From Anaerococcus murdochii (lineage in GTDB: Bacteria; Bacillota; Clostridia; Tissierellales; Peptoniphilaceae), in NCBI RefSeq assembly GCF_019957155.1, contig NZ_JAIPME010000002.1, forward strand, positions 930,001-994,000: a stretch of 64,000 nucleotides of DNA, written 5' to 3'. The notes below the pieces were generated by a model, which saw nothing but the letters and a program-made list of their open reading frames with translations, was not told the origin of the DNA and ran no database searches. Position numbers and translations under genes: made by a program. Each line of letters starts with the position of its first letter. The first letter of the stretch is position 1. This document shows, piece after piece, positions 36,203-43,652 of this stretch.

Positions 36203-36762
36203 ACATTCTCCTTATTAATTTAAAGATTAAGTTTATATCTTATATACTATTTTACCTACTATTAATATTATAGTATTTTTTTCAAAACTTTACACAAATT
36301 TACAAAGATAAGAAAAAAACAACCGAACAAAATAAAAAAACTTTCGTTTAAAATTGAAACTAGTTTCGAATAGAGTATAGTGATAAAGAGTCAAGCTAGA
36401 AAACTATAATTTCCGGAAATGTTTTACTTAATGATTCTAAAACTATAGGGTATTAAAACTAATTATAATGATTAAAGTTAGTTTATTTTTCTAACTACAA
36501 TCTGATTGTTTTTTTATATCGTATCTAATAATATTGGTCTTTATAAATTATATTTACCCATTTTTTAATAATAATCATAATTTTAAGGCCTGGTACTTAT
36601 TTGTCTTTTGAGAACGATTTCTTAGATGACAGCTCTTAGAATTATATAATTAACAGGTGCTTTTTAACGAAAGCCATGACATATAAATATTTTGATTATT
36701 TAATTTTAAGAGATTTTTTTTATGTAAATTTTGAAAATTATATCAATTGAAAAGGAGGAAGA
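36203..36762. other. Long AT-rich region with PTS promoter and leader
   Basis: 560 bases without a gene between the DeoR gene and the first PTS operon. It contains the promoter at 36354-36381 and then about 370 bases of AT-rich leader. Within the leader, AGTTAG/CTAACT (36476-36481 with 36491-36496) and ACAAT/ATTGT (36497-36509) followed by six T form tandem small hairpins. No riboswitch class was recognised. Confidence 0.5.
36341..36381 (+). promoter_or_regulatory. Promoter and putative operator of first PTS operon
   Basis: TTGAAA (36354-36359), a 16-base spacer and TATAGT (36376-36381). AGTTTCGAA (36362-36370) lies in the spacer and CTTTCGTTT (36341-36349) just upstream of the -35. These resemble the TTTCG repeats used by DeoR-type repressors. 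The same AGTTTCGAA core occurs at 32103 and 43404. Confidence 0.6.
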
Positions 36763-37755
36763 ATGATAGGAATTATTTTAGCTAGTCATGGTGACTTTGC
36801 TAAAGGTATAAAAGAATCATCTGAGATGATTTTTGGCAGTCAAGAGAATTTAGAGACTGTAATGTTAAAACCTTCCATGGGGCCAGAAGAATATAGGAAT
36901 AATCTAAAAAAGGCCATGGATAAGGTCGGAAGTGGTGATATTTTATTTTTGGCAGACCTCTGGGGAGGAACACCTTTTAACCAATGCATGACCCTCTATG
37001 AGGAAGATAAGGATAGGATAGCTGTGGTTGCAGGTGTGAATTTACCTATGCTTATCCAAGCCCTATCTGAGAGGATGACATCAGAATCCGCCCACGACCT
37101 TGCCAAGATAATAATTGATACTGCTAGGGAAGGAGCTAAGGGTGTTCCTGAATTTGTGAATCCACCAGATAAGGCCACCTTGCTTAAGGAACTTGAGGAA
37201 AATACTATCGGTTGCCAAATACCAACAGGTACTGTTTTGGGAGATGGCAGGATAGATATTGTTTTGGCTAGGGTTGATACAAGATTGCTTCATGGGCAAG
37301 TTGCTACAAATTGGACTAAGTTTGTAAATCCAGACAGAATTATAGTTGTTTGTGATAAGGTTTGCAAGGATGAATTAAGAAGCAGAATGATTAAGGAAGC
37401 TGCACCTCCAGGGGTCAAGGCCCATGTCATACCTCTCAAGAAAATGATTCAGGTTCAGGATGATCCAAGATTTGGTTCAACTAAGGCTCTATTGTTGTTT
37501 GAAGAGCCTCAATCTGTTTTGAAGTTTATGGAATTAGGTGGCAGGCTAGATAAGGTTAACCTTGGTTCTATGGCTCATTCTAAGGGTAAGGTTGTTGCAA
37601 CAAATGCCATAGCCCTTGACAAGGATGATGTAGAAACACTTGAAAAGATTAAGGATATGGGTGTTGAATTTGATATTAGAAAAGTTCCAGCTGACAGTCC
37701 TGAATCTTTTGATAGAATGATTGAAAAAGCTAAAAGAGAATTGAAAATTTCTTAG
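36763..37755 (+). CDS. PTS mannose/fructose/sorbose family EIIAB
   Basis: 330 residues. EIIA domain (1-135) with the phosphorylated His9 in IILASHGDF; a short linker; EIIB domain (about 165-330) with the second phosphorylated His177 in RVDTRLLHGQVATNW. It passes phosphate from HPr to the sugar carried by EIIC/EIID. Fused IIAB is the usual ManX form. AGGAGG precedes the ATG. First gene of a four-gene operon; a close paralog lies at 43653-44657. Confidence 0.95.
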   Translation: MIGIILASHGDFAKGIKESSEMIFGSQENLETVMLKPSMGPEEYRNNLKKAMDKVGSGDILFLADLWGGTPFNQCMTLYEEDKDRIAVVAGVNLPMLIQALSERMTSESAHDLAKIIIDTAREGAKGVPEFVNPPDKATLLKELEENTIGCQIPTGTVLGDGRIDIVLARVDTRLLHGQVATNWTKFVNPDRIIVVCDKVCKDELRSRMIKEAAPPGVKAHVIPLKKMIQVQDDPRFGSTKALLLFEEPQSVLKFMELGGRLDKVNLGSMAHSKGKVVATNAIALDKDDVETLEKIKDMGVEFDIRKVPADSPESFDRMIEKAKRELKIS

Positions 37756-37764
37756 GAGTAAAAT

Positions 37765-38592
37765 ATGAGTATTATTAATATTGTATTAATCGCCGTTGTG
37801 GCATTTTTAGCGGGTTGTGGCGGTATAGTTGACGAGTTTCAATTTCACCAACCCTTGGTAGCATGTACCCTCATTGGTATTTTCACAGGTCATGCAAAAG
37901 AGGGAATAATTCTTGGTGGTTCTTTACAGCTGATAGCTCTTGGTTGGGCTAATATTGGTGCTGCAGTGGCGCCTGATGCTGGTCTTGCCTCAGTTGCATC
38001 ATCTATCATTATGGTCTTGGCACTAAAAGGTGGCAGTGCCGATGCAGAAACAGCAATAAACACAGCCATAACATTGGCTATTCCACTTTCCATTGCAGGT
38101 TTGTTCTTGTCTATGATAGTTAGGACCTTGTCTATAATTATCATCCACGGCATGGATGCGGCTGCAGAAGTTGCAGATTTTAGAAAGATAGACAGGCTTA
38201 CCTACACTGCTTTATTCTTGCAAGGTATCAGGATTATGATTCCTGCCATTATCCTTTGCTTTATTCCAGCTAAGGTAGTTACAGATGCTCTTAACGCTAT
38301 GCCTGACTGGTTAACAGGAGGTATGGCTGTTGGTGGTGGTATGGTTGCTTCTGTTGGTTATGCCATGGTTATAAATATAATGAGCAGTAAGGAAACATGG
38401 CCTTTCTTCGTTATTGGTTTTGTATTAGCGGCTTTGCCACAACTAACTTTGATTGGTTTGGGAGCCTTAGGTTCAATGCTTGCTGTTATTTATATGACAT
38501 TAAAACAGCTTGCTACAAGCAATAAGGCTGCTGTTTCAGGTTCGGGTGATGCATTAGGTGATATTTTAGATGATTTCGAGGGGTTAATATGA
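37765..38592 (+). CDS. PTS mannose/fructose/sorbose family EIIC
   Basis: 275 residues, polytopic membrane protein. Conserved FQFHQPLVACTLIG near the N-terminus (the N-terminal signature of EII-Sor C subunits), GGSLQLIALGWANIG, and GGMAVGGGMVASVGYAM. Together with EIID it forms the sugar channel. Ends in an acidic tail (DALGDILDDF). Overlaps EIID by four bases. Confidence 0.95.
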   Translation: MSIINIVLIAVVAFLAGCGGIVDEFQFHQPLVACTLIGIFTGHAKEGIILGGSLQLIALGWANIGAAVAPDAGLASVASSIIMVLALKGGSADAETAINTAITLAIPLSIAGLFLSMIVRTLSIIIIHGMDAAAEVADFRKIDRLTYTALFLQGIRIMIPAIILCFIPAKVVTDALNAMPDWLTGGMAVGGGMVASVGYAMVINIMSSKETWPFFVIGFVLAALPQLTLIGLGALGSMLAVIYMTLKQLATSNKAAVSGSGDALGDILDDFEGLI

Positions 38593-39527
38593 CAGAAAAT
38601 ATAAATAACAATGAAAACAAGGTAGTTATTAGTAAGGAAGTAAGGAAAAAAGTTTGGTGGCGTCACCAATTTTTGCAAGGGGTTATGAACTATGAGAGAA
38701 TGCAAAATGGTGGCTGGGCCTATTCGATTTCTCCTGCCCTAGAAGAAATTTATACTGAAAAAGAAGATCAGAGTCAAGCCCTTAAAAGACACTTAGAGTT
38801 TTACAATACCCACCCTTATGTTTCAAATTCTGTAATGGGAGTTACCCTCGCCATGGAAGAGGAAAGGGCAAACGGAGCGGATATTGATGATGGGGCAATA
38901 AATGGTGTTAAAATCGGTCTTATGGGACCACTTGCAGGTGTAGGTGACCCAGTATTCTGGTTTACAATAAGACCTATACTTGGAGCTCTTGGAGCTTCCT
39001 TAGCTCTAACAGGTAATATCGTAGGTCCATTAATATTTTTCCTAATCTGGAATGCTATGAGATTGATATTTGAATGGAAGAGCCAAGAATTTGGTTATAG
39101 GACAGGAAATGAAATAATAAAAGACTTATCTGGTGGACTTTTAGGTAGGGTAACTCTTATGGCATCCATCCTTGGTATGTTCATAATCGGAGCCCTAGTT
39201 CAAAGATGGGTATCAATTAACTTTACAATAAATGTATCATCAGTTACACAACAACCAGGAACCTATATAGATTGGGCAGCCCTACCAGCAGGAGCTGAAG
39301 GAATTAAAATGGCAATATCCAAAGCTTTAGAGATTGGACCAACAGCCTTAGACTCTGTTAAGGTGACAACCCTTCAACAAAACCTAGATTCCTTAATTCC
39401 AGGTCTATCTGCCTTGCTATTAACTTTAGGTATATGCAAACTTTTAAAGAAGAATATATCTCCTATAGTAATTATATTATCCCTATTTGTTGTAGGAATA
39501 CTAGCAAGAGTTTTCCATATAATGTAG
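38589..39527 (+). CDS. PTS mannose/fructose/sorbose family EIID
   Basis: 312 residues. Seen: WWRHQFLQGVMNYERMQNGG, then RHLEFYNTHPYV, GVTLAMEEERANG and PLAGVGDPVFWF, all classic EIID motifs, followed by C-terminal hydrophobic segments. Works with EIIC as membrane carrier. The ATG overlaps the EIIC stop. Confidence 0.95.
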   Translation: MTENINNNENKVVISKEVRKKVWWRHQFLQGVMNYERMQNGGWAYSISPALEEIYTEKEDQSQALKRHLEFYNTHPYVSNSVMGVTLAMEEERANGADIDDGAINGVKIGLMGPLAGVGDPVFWFTIRPILGALGASLALTGNIVGPLIFFLIWNAMRLIFEWKSQEFGYRTGNEIIKDLSGGLLGRVTLMASILGMFIIGALVQRWVSINFTINVSSVTQQPGTYIDWAALPAGAEGIKMAISKALEIGPTALDSVKVTTLQQNLDSLIPGLSALLLTLGICKLLKKNISPIVIILSLFVVGILARVFHIM

Positions 39528-39884
39528 ATGATATCAAGTAAAAATAACAAGGTGGATTTGAATGCAAAGGGAAATTATCTAAAAAATTTCACTAGCCGAG
39601 GGGATATTTACATTGGGGATAAGGCATTTGAATATTATAATGAGAAAAATCCAAGAGATTATATACAAATACCATATTCAGAAATTTCCCTAGTTGGGGT
39701 AAGGCTCTTGTTTGGCAAAAAGATTTTAAGATTTAAAATTTGCACTAGAAGCAATGGAGATTTTGAATTTAATAGTTCAAACAATAAAAAAATCCTACTC
39801 CTCTTACAGACCTACCTAGGCAAAGAAAAAATAAGAAAAATACCTAGTATCCTTGATAAGCTTAAGGATAAAAATAAGAAATAA
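39528..39884 (+). CDS. DUF956 family protein (ManO-like)
   Basis: 118 residues. DUF956 proteins are often encoded right after mannose-family PTS genes (ManO). The N-terminal TSRGDIYIGDKAFEYYNEKN and IQIPYSEISLVGV, and the basic C-terminus, fit. The start codon directly follows the EIID stop. A modulatory role on the PTS is assumed in the literature, but the mechanism is not established. Confidence 0.88.
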   Translation: MISSKNNKVDLNAKGNYLKNFTSRGDIYIGDKAFEYYNEKNPRDYIQIPYSEISLVGVRLLFGKKILRFKICTRSNGDFEFNSSNNKKILLLLQTYLGKEKIRKIPSILDKLKDKNKK

Positions 39885-39928
39885 AAAAACCACCCACTTC
39901 AAGTAATAAAATGAAGTGGGTGGTTTTT
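39885..39928 (+). terminator. Terminator of first PTS operon
   Basis: A very strong stem: ACCACCCACTTCA (to 39901) with TGAAGTGGGTGGT (from 39912) and T-run to 39928. Confidence 0.9.
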
Positions 39929-39944
39929 ATTGTCCACTTAATTG

Positions 39945-40640
39945 AGCGAAACAAAAAACCACCTCCTATGCAGGTGAAGGAATTTAGCTTTAGCTTCAAG
40001 CACTAAGAAAACCTCCTTAAAGTATAATTGTGATAATCACATGCACAATTAAACAAGGAGGTTAAAACTTGGACAAGAATAGTTTATCACATACCAAGTG
40101 AAGATGAAAATACCACATAGTTTTTGCACCAAAATATAGAAGACAAGTAATATACAGGCAATTGAGAAAAGACATAGGCAGTATACTTCGCGAATTATGT
40201 TCAATAAAAGGAATAAAAATAATAGAAGCAGAACTATGTCCAGATCATATCCACATGCTTGTAGAAATCCCACCAAAATATTCAATATCACAAATAATGG
40301 GATATTTAAAAGGAAAAAGTTCATTAATAATATTTGATAGACATGCCAACCTAAAATATAAATACGGAAACAGAAATTTTTGGTGTAGAGGATACTATGT
40401 AGATACAGTAGGCAGAAATGAAAAGAAAATAAAAGAATATATACAAAATCAATTAAAAGAAGATTATTACGCTGACCAAATAAGTATAAAGGAATACTAT
40501 GACCCGTTACGAGAGAGGAAGTCAAATAAGAACAAATAAAAAAACTGCTTCAGCAGTAGTTGGGAAAGTGGTGCATGTGATGGAATACTCGACAGCCCCA
40601 ATAGGGGCCTGCCGGTATTCGCGCCTTATAGGCGCTGTGC
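39945..40640 (+). mobile_element. IS200/IS605-type element, single-gene, inactive
   Basis: Typical layout of an IS200-like element: subterminal hairpin at the left (CACCT 39960-39964 with AGGTG 39972-39976), a Y1 transposase gene, and right-end hairpins. These are GAATAC...GTATTC (40583-40620, with inner GCCCC/GGGGC) and GCGCC/GGCGC (40621-40635). No inverted terminal repeats or target duplication, as expected for the family. Ends are approximate. It sits directly behind the PTS terminator. Confidence 0.75.
40069..40539 (+). pseudogene. tnpA: IS200-like Y1 transposase (TnpA) with two nonsense codons
   Basis: AAGGAGG precedes a TTG at 40069. The reading starts MDKNSLSHTK, then meets TGA at 40099-40101 and again at 40105-40107, where relatives have Trp. 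It then continues in frame with KYHIVFAPKYRRQ, the HUH motif in CPDHIHMLVEIPP and catalytic Tyr in WCRGYYVDTVG. Only the shorter piece from 40162 remains translatable, and it lacks the N-terminal strand. So the enzyme is inactive, by two G-to-A changes. Confidence 0.88.
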
Positions 40641-40666
40641 AAACTACCAGCTAATCTGGTAGTTTT
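40641..40666. terminator. Hairpin after glycyl-radical activase gene
   Basis: AAACTACCAG (40641-40650) pairs perfectly with CTGGTAGTTT (40656-40665). It lies 8 bases beyond the end of the minus-strand activase gene; the T-run on that strand is short. Confidence 0.6.
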
Positions 40667-40673
40667 GATTAGT

Positions 40674-41564
40674 TTATACCCAAGCCTTGATGCCAGATCC
40701 TTCAAGGATTTTCACCATATCGGTAAGGTCGTCATCAACTAAGGCTTTTTTATCGCTGTAATCGTATTTTATCCCGTAATTTTCATACTTGCCCTTGCCA
40801 AATTGGTGGAAGGGAAGGAGTTGGACCTTTTCTATCCCCAAATCATTAAAGAGTTTGGCAAATTCATAGGCATCTTCTTTTGAATAATTAAAATCAGGTA
40901 TTACTGGTATCCTTATTAGGTAGTCTTTTGCGTTTTTGACCACATCCCTTAGGTTGTCTAGGATAATCCTATTTAGGACTCCAGTTTTTATTTGGTGGAC
41001 TTCTTCATTCCAATTTTTACAATCGGCTATGAAAAGGTCGAGATAAGGGTAAAGTTTGGAGACATTTTCTGGATTTGTAAAAAGAGTGGTTTCAATGGCT
41101 GTATGAAGCCCCTGGGCCTTAAGCTTTTTTACTAATTCTACAAGTAAAGTAGCCTGCATAAAGGGCTCGCCACCGGAAATGGTCACGCCACCTTTCGAAG
41201 AATCATAAAAGACCTTATCTTCCATGGCGATTTCTACCAATCTATCAAGGTCCATAGGGCGACCGACCTGATCGTATTTCACACTATTTTCCTCAATGCC
41301 ATTGACCTTTAAGAGGTCAAAAAATAAATCATCCTCTATTATGTAGCCGTCTTGGTCAAAATTTAGCTCATTTTTTTTTACATCAATTTTTGTTTTGTTT
41401 TCGTCTTTTAAGAATATATTCACATAGGGATTTTGGCTTTCTGGATTAGAACACCACTTACACCTTAAGGGACAACCCTTAAGAAAGATTGAAGTTCTAA
41501 TGCCTGGCCCATCGTGAAGGGAAAATTTTTGTATATTAAAAATCAGAATTTTTTCGTTTTGCAT
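40674..41564 (-). CDS. Glycyl radical enzyme activase (radical SAM)
   Basis: 296 residues. Radical SAM cluster motif GCPLRCKWCS (Cys31, 35, 38) after the family signature FSLHDGPGIRTSIFLKG, with GGVTISGGEPFMQ for SAM binding. It would make the Gly radical on the enzyme at 32152-34575. Odd: residues 40-115 should hold a ferredoxin-like insert with two more 4Fe-4S clusters, and the insert has the length but not a single Cys (the next is near 182). So it keeps only the SAM cluster. Transcribed away from the Gfo/Idh gene. Confidence 0.92.
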   Translation of the reverse strand: MQNEKILIFNIQKFSLHDGPGIRTSIFLKGCPLRCKWCSNPESQNPYVNIFLKDENKTKIDVKKNELNFDQDGYIIEDDLFFDLLKVNGIEENSVKYDQVGRPMDLDRLVEIAMEDKVFYDSSKGGVTISGGEPFMQATLLVELVKKLKAQGLHTAIETTLFTNPENVSKLYPYLDLFIADCKNWNEEVHQIKTGVLNRIILDNLRDVVKNAKDYLIRIPVIPDFNYSKEDAYEFAKLFNDLGIEKVQLLPFHQFGKGKYENYGIKYDYSDKKALVDDDLTDMVKILEGSGIKAWV

Positions 41565-41617
41565 TTACTTTCTCCTATATTTTCCAATATACTACTTTTA
41601 TACAAAATTACAATGAA

Positions 41618-41629
41618 TTTCATACGAAA
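41618..41629. promoter_or_regulatory. TTTC-GAAA dyad between activase and oxidoreductase genes
   Basis: TTTCATACGAAA lies in the divergent region between the activase (minus) and Gfo/Idh (plus) genes. It resembles the TTTCGAACGAAA before the glycyl radical enzyme gene. Possible operator of the same regulator. Confidence 0.4.
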
Positions 41630-41685
41630 GATTTAGAAAGGGAAAAATTGGGTAAGAATATTATAAATATAAGAAAGGAAGTTTT

Positions 41686-42678
41686 ATGAAATTAGGAATT
41701 ATAGGGGCGGGGATGATCGCCCAGGAAGTATTGACTTTCATAAACCAAATAGAAGGCATTGACCCAGTTGCCATTGCCGCCACTCCTAGGAGTGAGGATA
41801 AGCTAAAAAACTTGTCGGAGAAGTATGGGATAGGTGAGTATTACATAGATTATGAAAAACTTTTGGTAAATCCAGATGTGGAAGTGGTTTATGTGGCACT
41901 GCCAAATAATCTCCACTACGAGGTTATGGACAAGGCCCTAGATGCAGGTAAAGACATCATCTGCGAAAAGCCTTTTGCTGACAATGTCAACCAGGCCCTT
42001 AGGATTTTCAAAAAGGCGGAAAGCAAGGGAAGGATAGTCCTTGAAGCCATGTCAAACCGCTTTATTCCAAATGCTTTGAGGGTCAAAGAAGAAATTTCAA
42101 AGCTTGGGAAAATTAAAATCGTATCCTTTAACTATTCCAAATATTCATCCAGGTACGGCCGTTTCAAAGCTGGTGATATAGCCCCAGCTTTTTCACTGGG
42201 AAATGCAGGTGGCGCCTTGATGGACTTAAATGTTTACAATATAGACTACGTAGTAAACCTTTTTGGGAGGCCAAAAGATGTGAGATATTTCCCTAATATA
42301 GAGAGGTCAATAGATACATCTGGGATTTGCCTTTTAGACTACGAGGACTTCAAGGTTGTTTGTATCGGGGCCAAGGATAGCTCAGCAAGCCTAGTAAACT
42401 CAATCCAAGGTGAAGACGGGACTATAGAAATCCCAGACTCTCTAGGTTCCTTTGGATCCTATAAGATTAAAAAAACAGGTGGGGATTATGAAAGCCACAA
42501 CGAAAATGAGGACAAATCAAGACTCTACTACGAATTTGTAGAATTTGAAAAAATCATAAGGACAAGGGATATGGACAGGGTAGAAAAACTAAAAGAAATA
42601 ACCTTAATCACAGCCGAAACCCTAAATCAAGCCAGAATAGAAGCAGGAATCTTCTTCCCAGCCGACAGCGAAAATTAA
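41686..42678 (+). CDS. Gfo/Idh/MocA family oxidoreductase
   Basis: 330 residues. N-terminal Rossmann fold with LGIIGAGMIAQEVL for NAD(P), then CEKPFADN near residue 96 (the family EKP motif with the likely catalytic Lys). The C-terminal substrate domain has GGALMDLNVYNIDYV, the usual G-G-x-x-x-D-x-x-x-x-x-x-D/H pattern. Substrates of the family are sugars, inositols and anhydrosugars. Next to the activase it could reduce or oxidise an anhydro- or keto-sugar feeding the glycyl radical enzyme; this is inference. Confidence 0.9.
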   Translation: MKLGIIGAGMIAQEVLTFINQIEGIDPVAIAATPRSEDKLKNLSEKYGIGEYYIDYEKLLVNPDVEVVYVALPNNLHYEVMDKALDAGKDIICEKPFADNVNQALRIFKKAESKGRIVLEAMSNRFIPNALRVKEEISKLGKIKIVSFNYSKYSSRYGRFKAGDIAPAFSLGNAGGALMDLNVYNIDYVVNLFGRPKDVRYFPNIERSIDTSGICLLDYEDFKVVCIGAKDSSASLVNSIQGEDGTIEIPDSLGSFGSYKIKKTGGDYESHNENEDKSRLYYEFVEFEKIIRTRDMDRVEKLKEITLITAETLNQARIEAGIFFPADSEN

Positions 42679-42884
42679 GAAAAAAAGGCAAAAACAAGAA
42701 AAACCACACAAAATTTTCTGTTTTTTGTGCTAATGTGATATAATGAAAGTGCTGATTTGTTGGAAAAGCAAGATGAAATTGAATAAAAAATCCAAGATAA
42801 AGCTCCTTTGAACTTCAAAAACAGCTTCAAAGAAAAATTTATTGTAATTATTAAATAAATAAAGAAGCGGAAAGAAGTTCAAAG

Positions 42885-42955
42885 CGAATTTGCGAAGCAA
42901 AGAGCAAGAAAACACCTAGCGACTTTGCAAAGCAAAGAGCGAAAAACCGAGTTTT
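42885..42955. repeat. Two imperfect direct repeats with mini-hairpins
   Basis: GCGA-TTTGC-GAA-GCAAA-GAGC (about 42884-42905) recurs as GCGAC-TTTGC-AAA-GCAAA-GAGC (about 42919-42940). A T-run follows the second unit at 42952-42957, giving a weak terminator look. Confidence 0.6.
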
Positions 42956-43026
42956 TTTCTAATGGTATAGGCTTTATAAATTATTATCGCTTAGGTAATA
43001 CAGGGTAAATATTATTTACGAGAAAA

Positions 43027-43112
43027 GATTTCTAATCCAGAAGTCCGTAAAAAATCGCATGTTTGAGGCGAAGCCGAGTTTGCGATTTTTAGGACTTTGC
43101 AGATTAGAAATC
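43027..43112. repeat. Nested 86-base inverted repeat
   Basis: Outer arms GATTTCTAATC (43027-43037) and GATTAGAAATC (43102-43112); inner arms AGTCC...TCGCA (43042-43059) and TGCGATTTTTAGGACT (43081-43096) with small bulges; GGC-GAA-GCC at the tip. It could be a mobile palindromic repeat or a folded RNA. Confidence 0.7.
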
Positions 43113-43159
43113 TCTTAGAAGAATAGTTAACTCATACGAGGTTAATATCTCTATCAATA

Positions 43160-43359
43160 GTTTGCCGAAGGCAAACACATTGTTCCCCGAGAGGGGCCGG
43201 CCGGAGGGGGTAGCCGAGAAGGGTTTGGGGGACATAAACGCCCCTTGATTTGGGGCGTTTATGCCGGAAACGCAGTGCGGGAGCACGGAGGAGTTTGCGA
43301 AGCAAACGGGTTTCCGGACGATGAGGGACCCTACAGAAGGTCCCTTGGGGCTCCCCTTT
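43160..43359. ncRNA. GC-rich multi-hairpin block, candidate structured RNA or repeat
   Basis: Far richer in G and C than its surroundings. Perfect stems: GTTTGCC/GGCAAAC (43160-43176), CATAAACGCCCC/GGGGCGTTTATG (43233-43263), GTTTGC/GCAAAC (43293-43307) enclosed by GGAAAC/GTTTCC, GGGACC/GGTCCC (43325-43344) and GGGG/CCCC ending in TTT. The order of stems suggests a multibranched fold. I match it to no RNA class; a dispersed palindromic element is the alternative. Strand is unknown. Confidence 0.45.
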
Positions 43360-43652
43360 AAACGAAGCTATTCAGAATAGAAGAATCATTATCTAAAATA
43401 CAAAGTTTCGAAGAGAAATAGTAAATAAAATAAATCTATTAAAAATACGGGTATTTCAAATAATAAAAAAAGATAATATTCTATTTTAGAATAAAAAATG
43501 CAAAATCTTGGATTTTAAAAAGATAATTTTATATTGTATAAAAACAAATCAAACTAGCATGGAATGCAAAAAATAAATCGTAGGCATTCCGGGAATGCAA
43601 AAAAAACAAAATAACTGGAGTTTTTCCAGGAAAAAAAGAAAGGAGAGATGTT

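Larger units (their letters stand above)
42679..43652. other. 974-base non-coding region with dense secondary structure
   Basis: No credible gene. Contents in order: extended -10 TGATATAAT with hexamer at 42739-42744; two imperfect 35-base direct repeats with TTTGC-GAA/AAA-GCAAA hairpins (42889-42936); an 86-base nested inverted repeat (43027-43112); a GC-rich hairpin block (43160-43359); AGTTTCGAA at 43404-43412; and an AT-rich stretch leading to AGGAG before the second PTS operon. Confidence 0.7.

Noticed and set aside
40069..40110. TGA read as Trp (altered genetic code)
   Set aside because: Many intact genes here end in TGA with tight overlaps (citD, citE) and use TGG for Trp, so the TGA codons in the IS200 transposase are true stops.
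40049..40525. 158-codon minus-strand frame opposite the IS200 transposase
   Set aside because: Shadow of the transposase gene; Leu/Phe-rich translation typical of antisense to an A-rich coding strand.
42730..42915. 61-codon minus-strand frame
   Set aside because: AT-rich chance frame overlapping direct repeats, without RBS or recognisable sequence.
43104..43286. 60-codon minus-strand frame in the GC-rich block
   Set aside because: It translates the hairpin arms and has no RBS; such frames arise commonly in palindromic GC-rich repeats.
42889..43307. CRISPR array
   Set aside because: The repeated hairpins are short, unevenly spaced and without constant-length spacers, and no cas gene is near.
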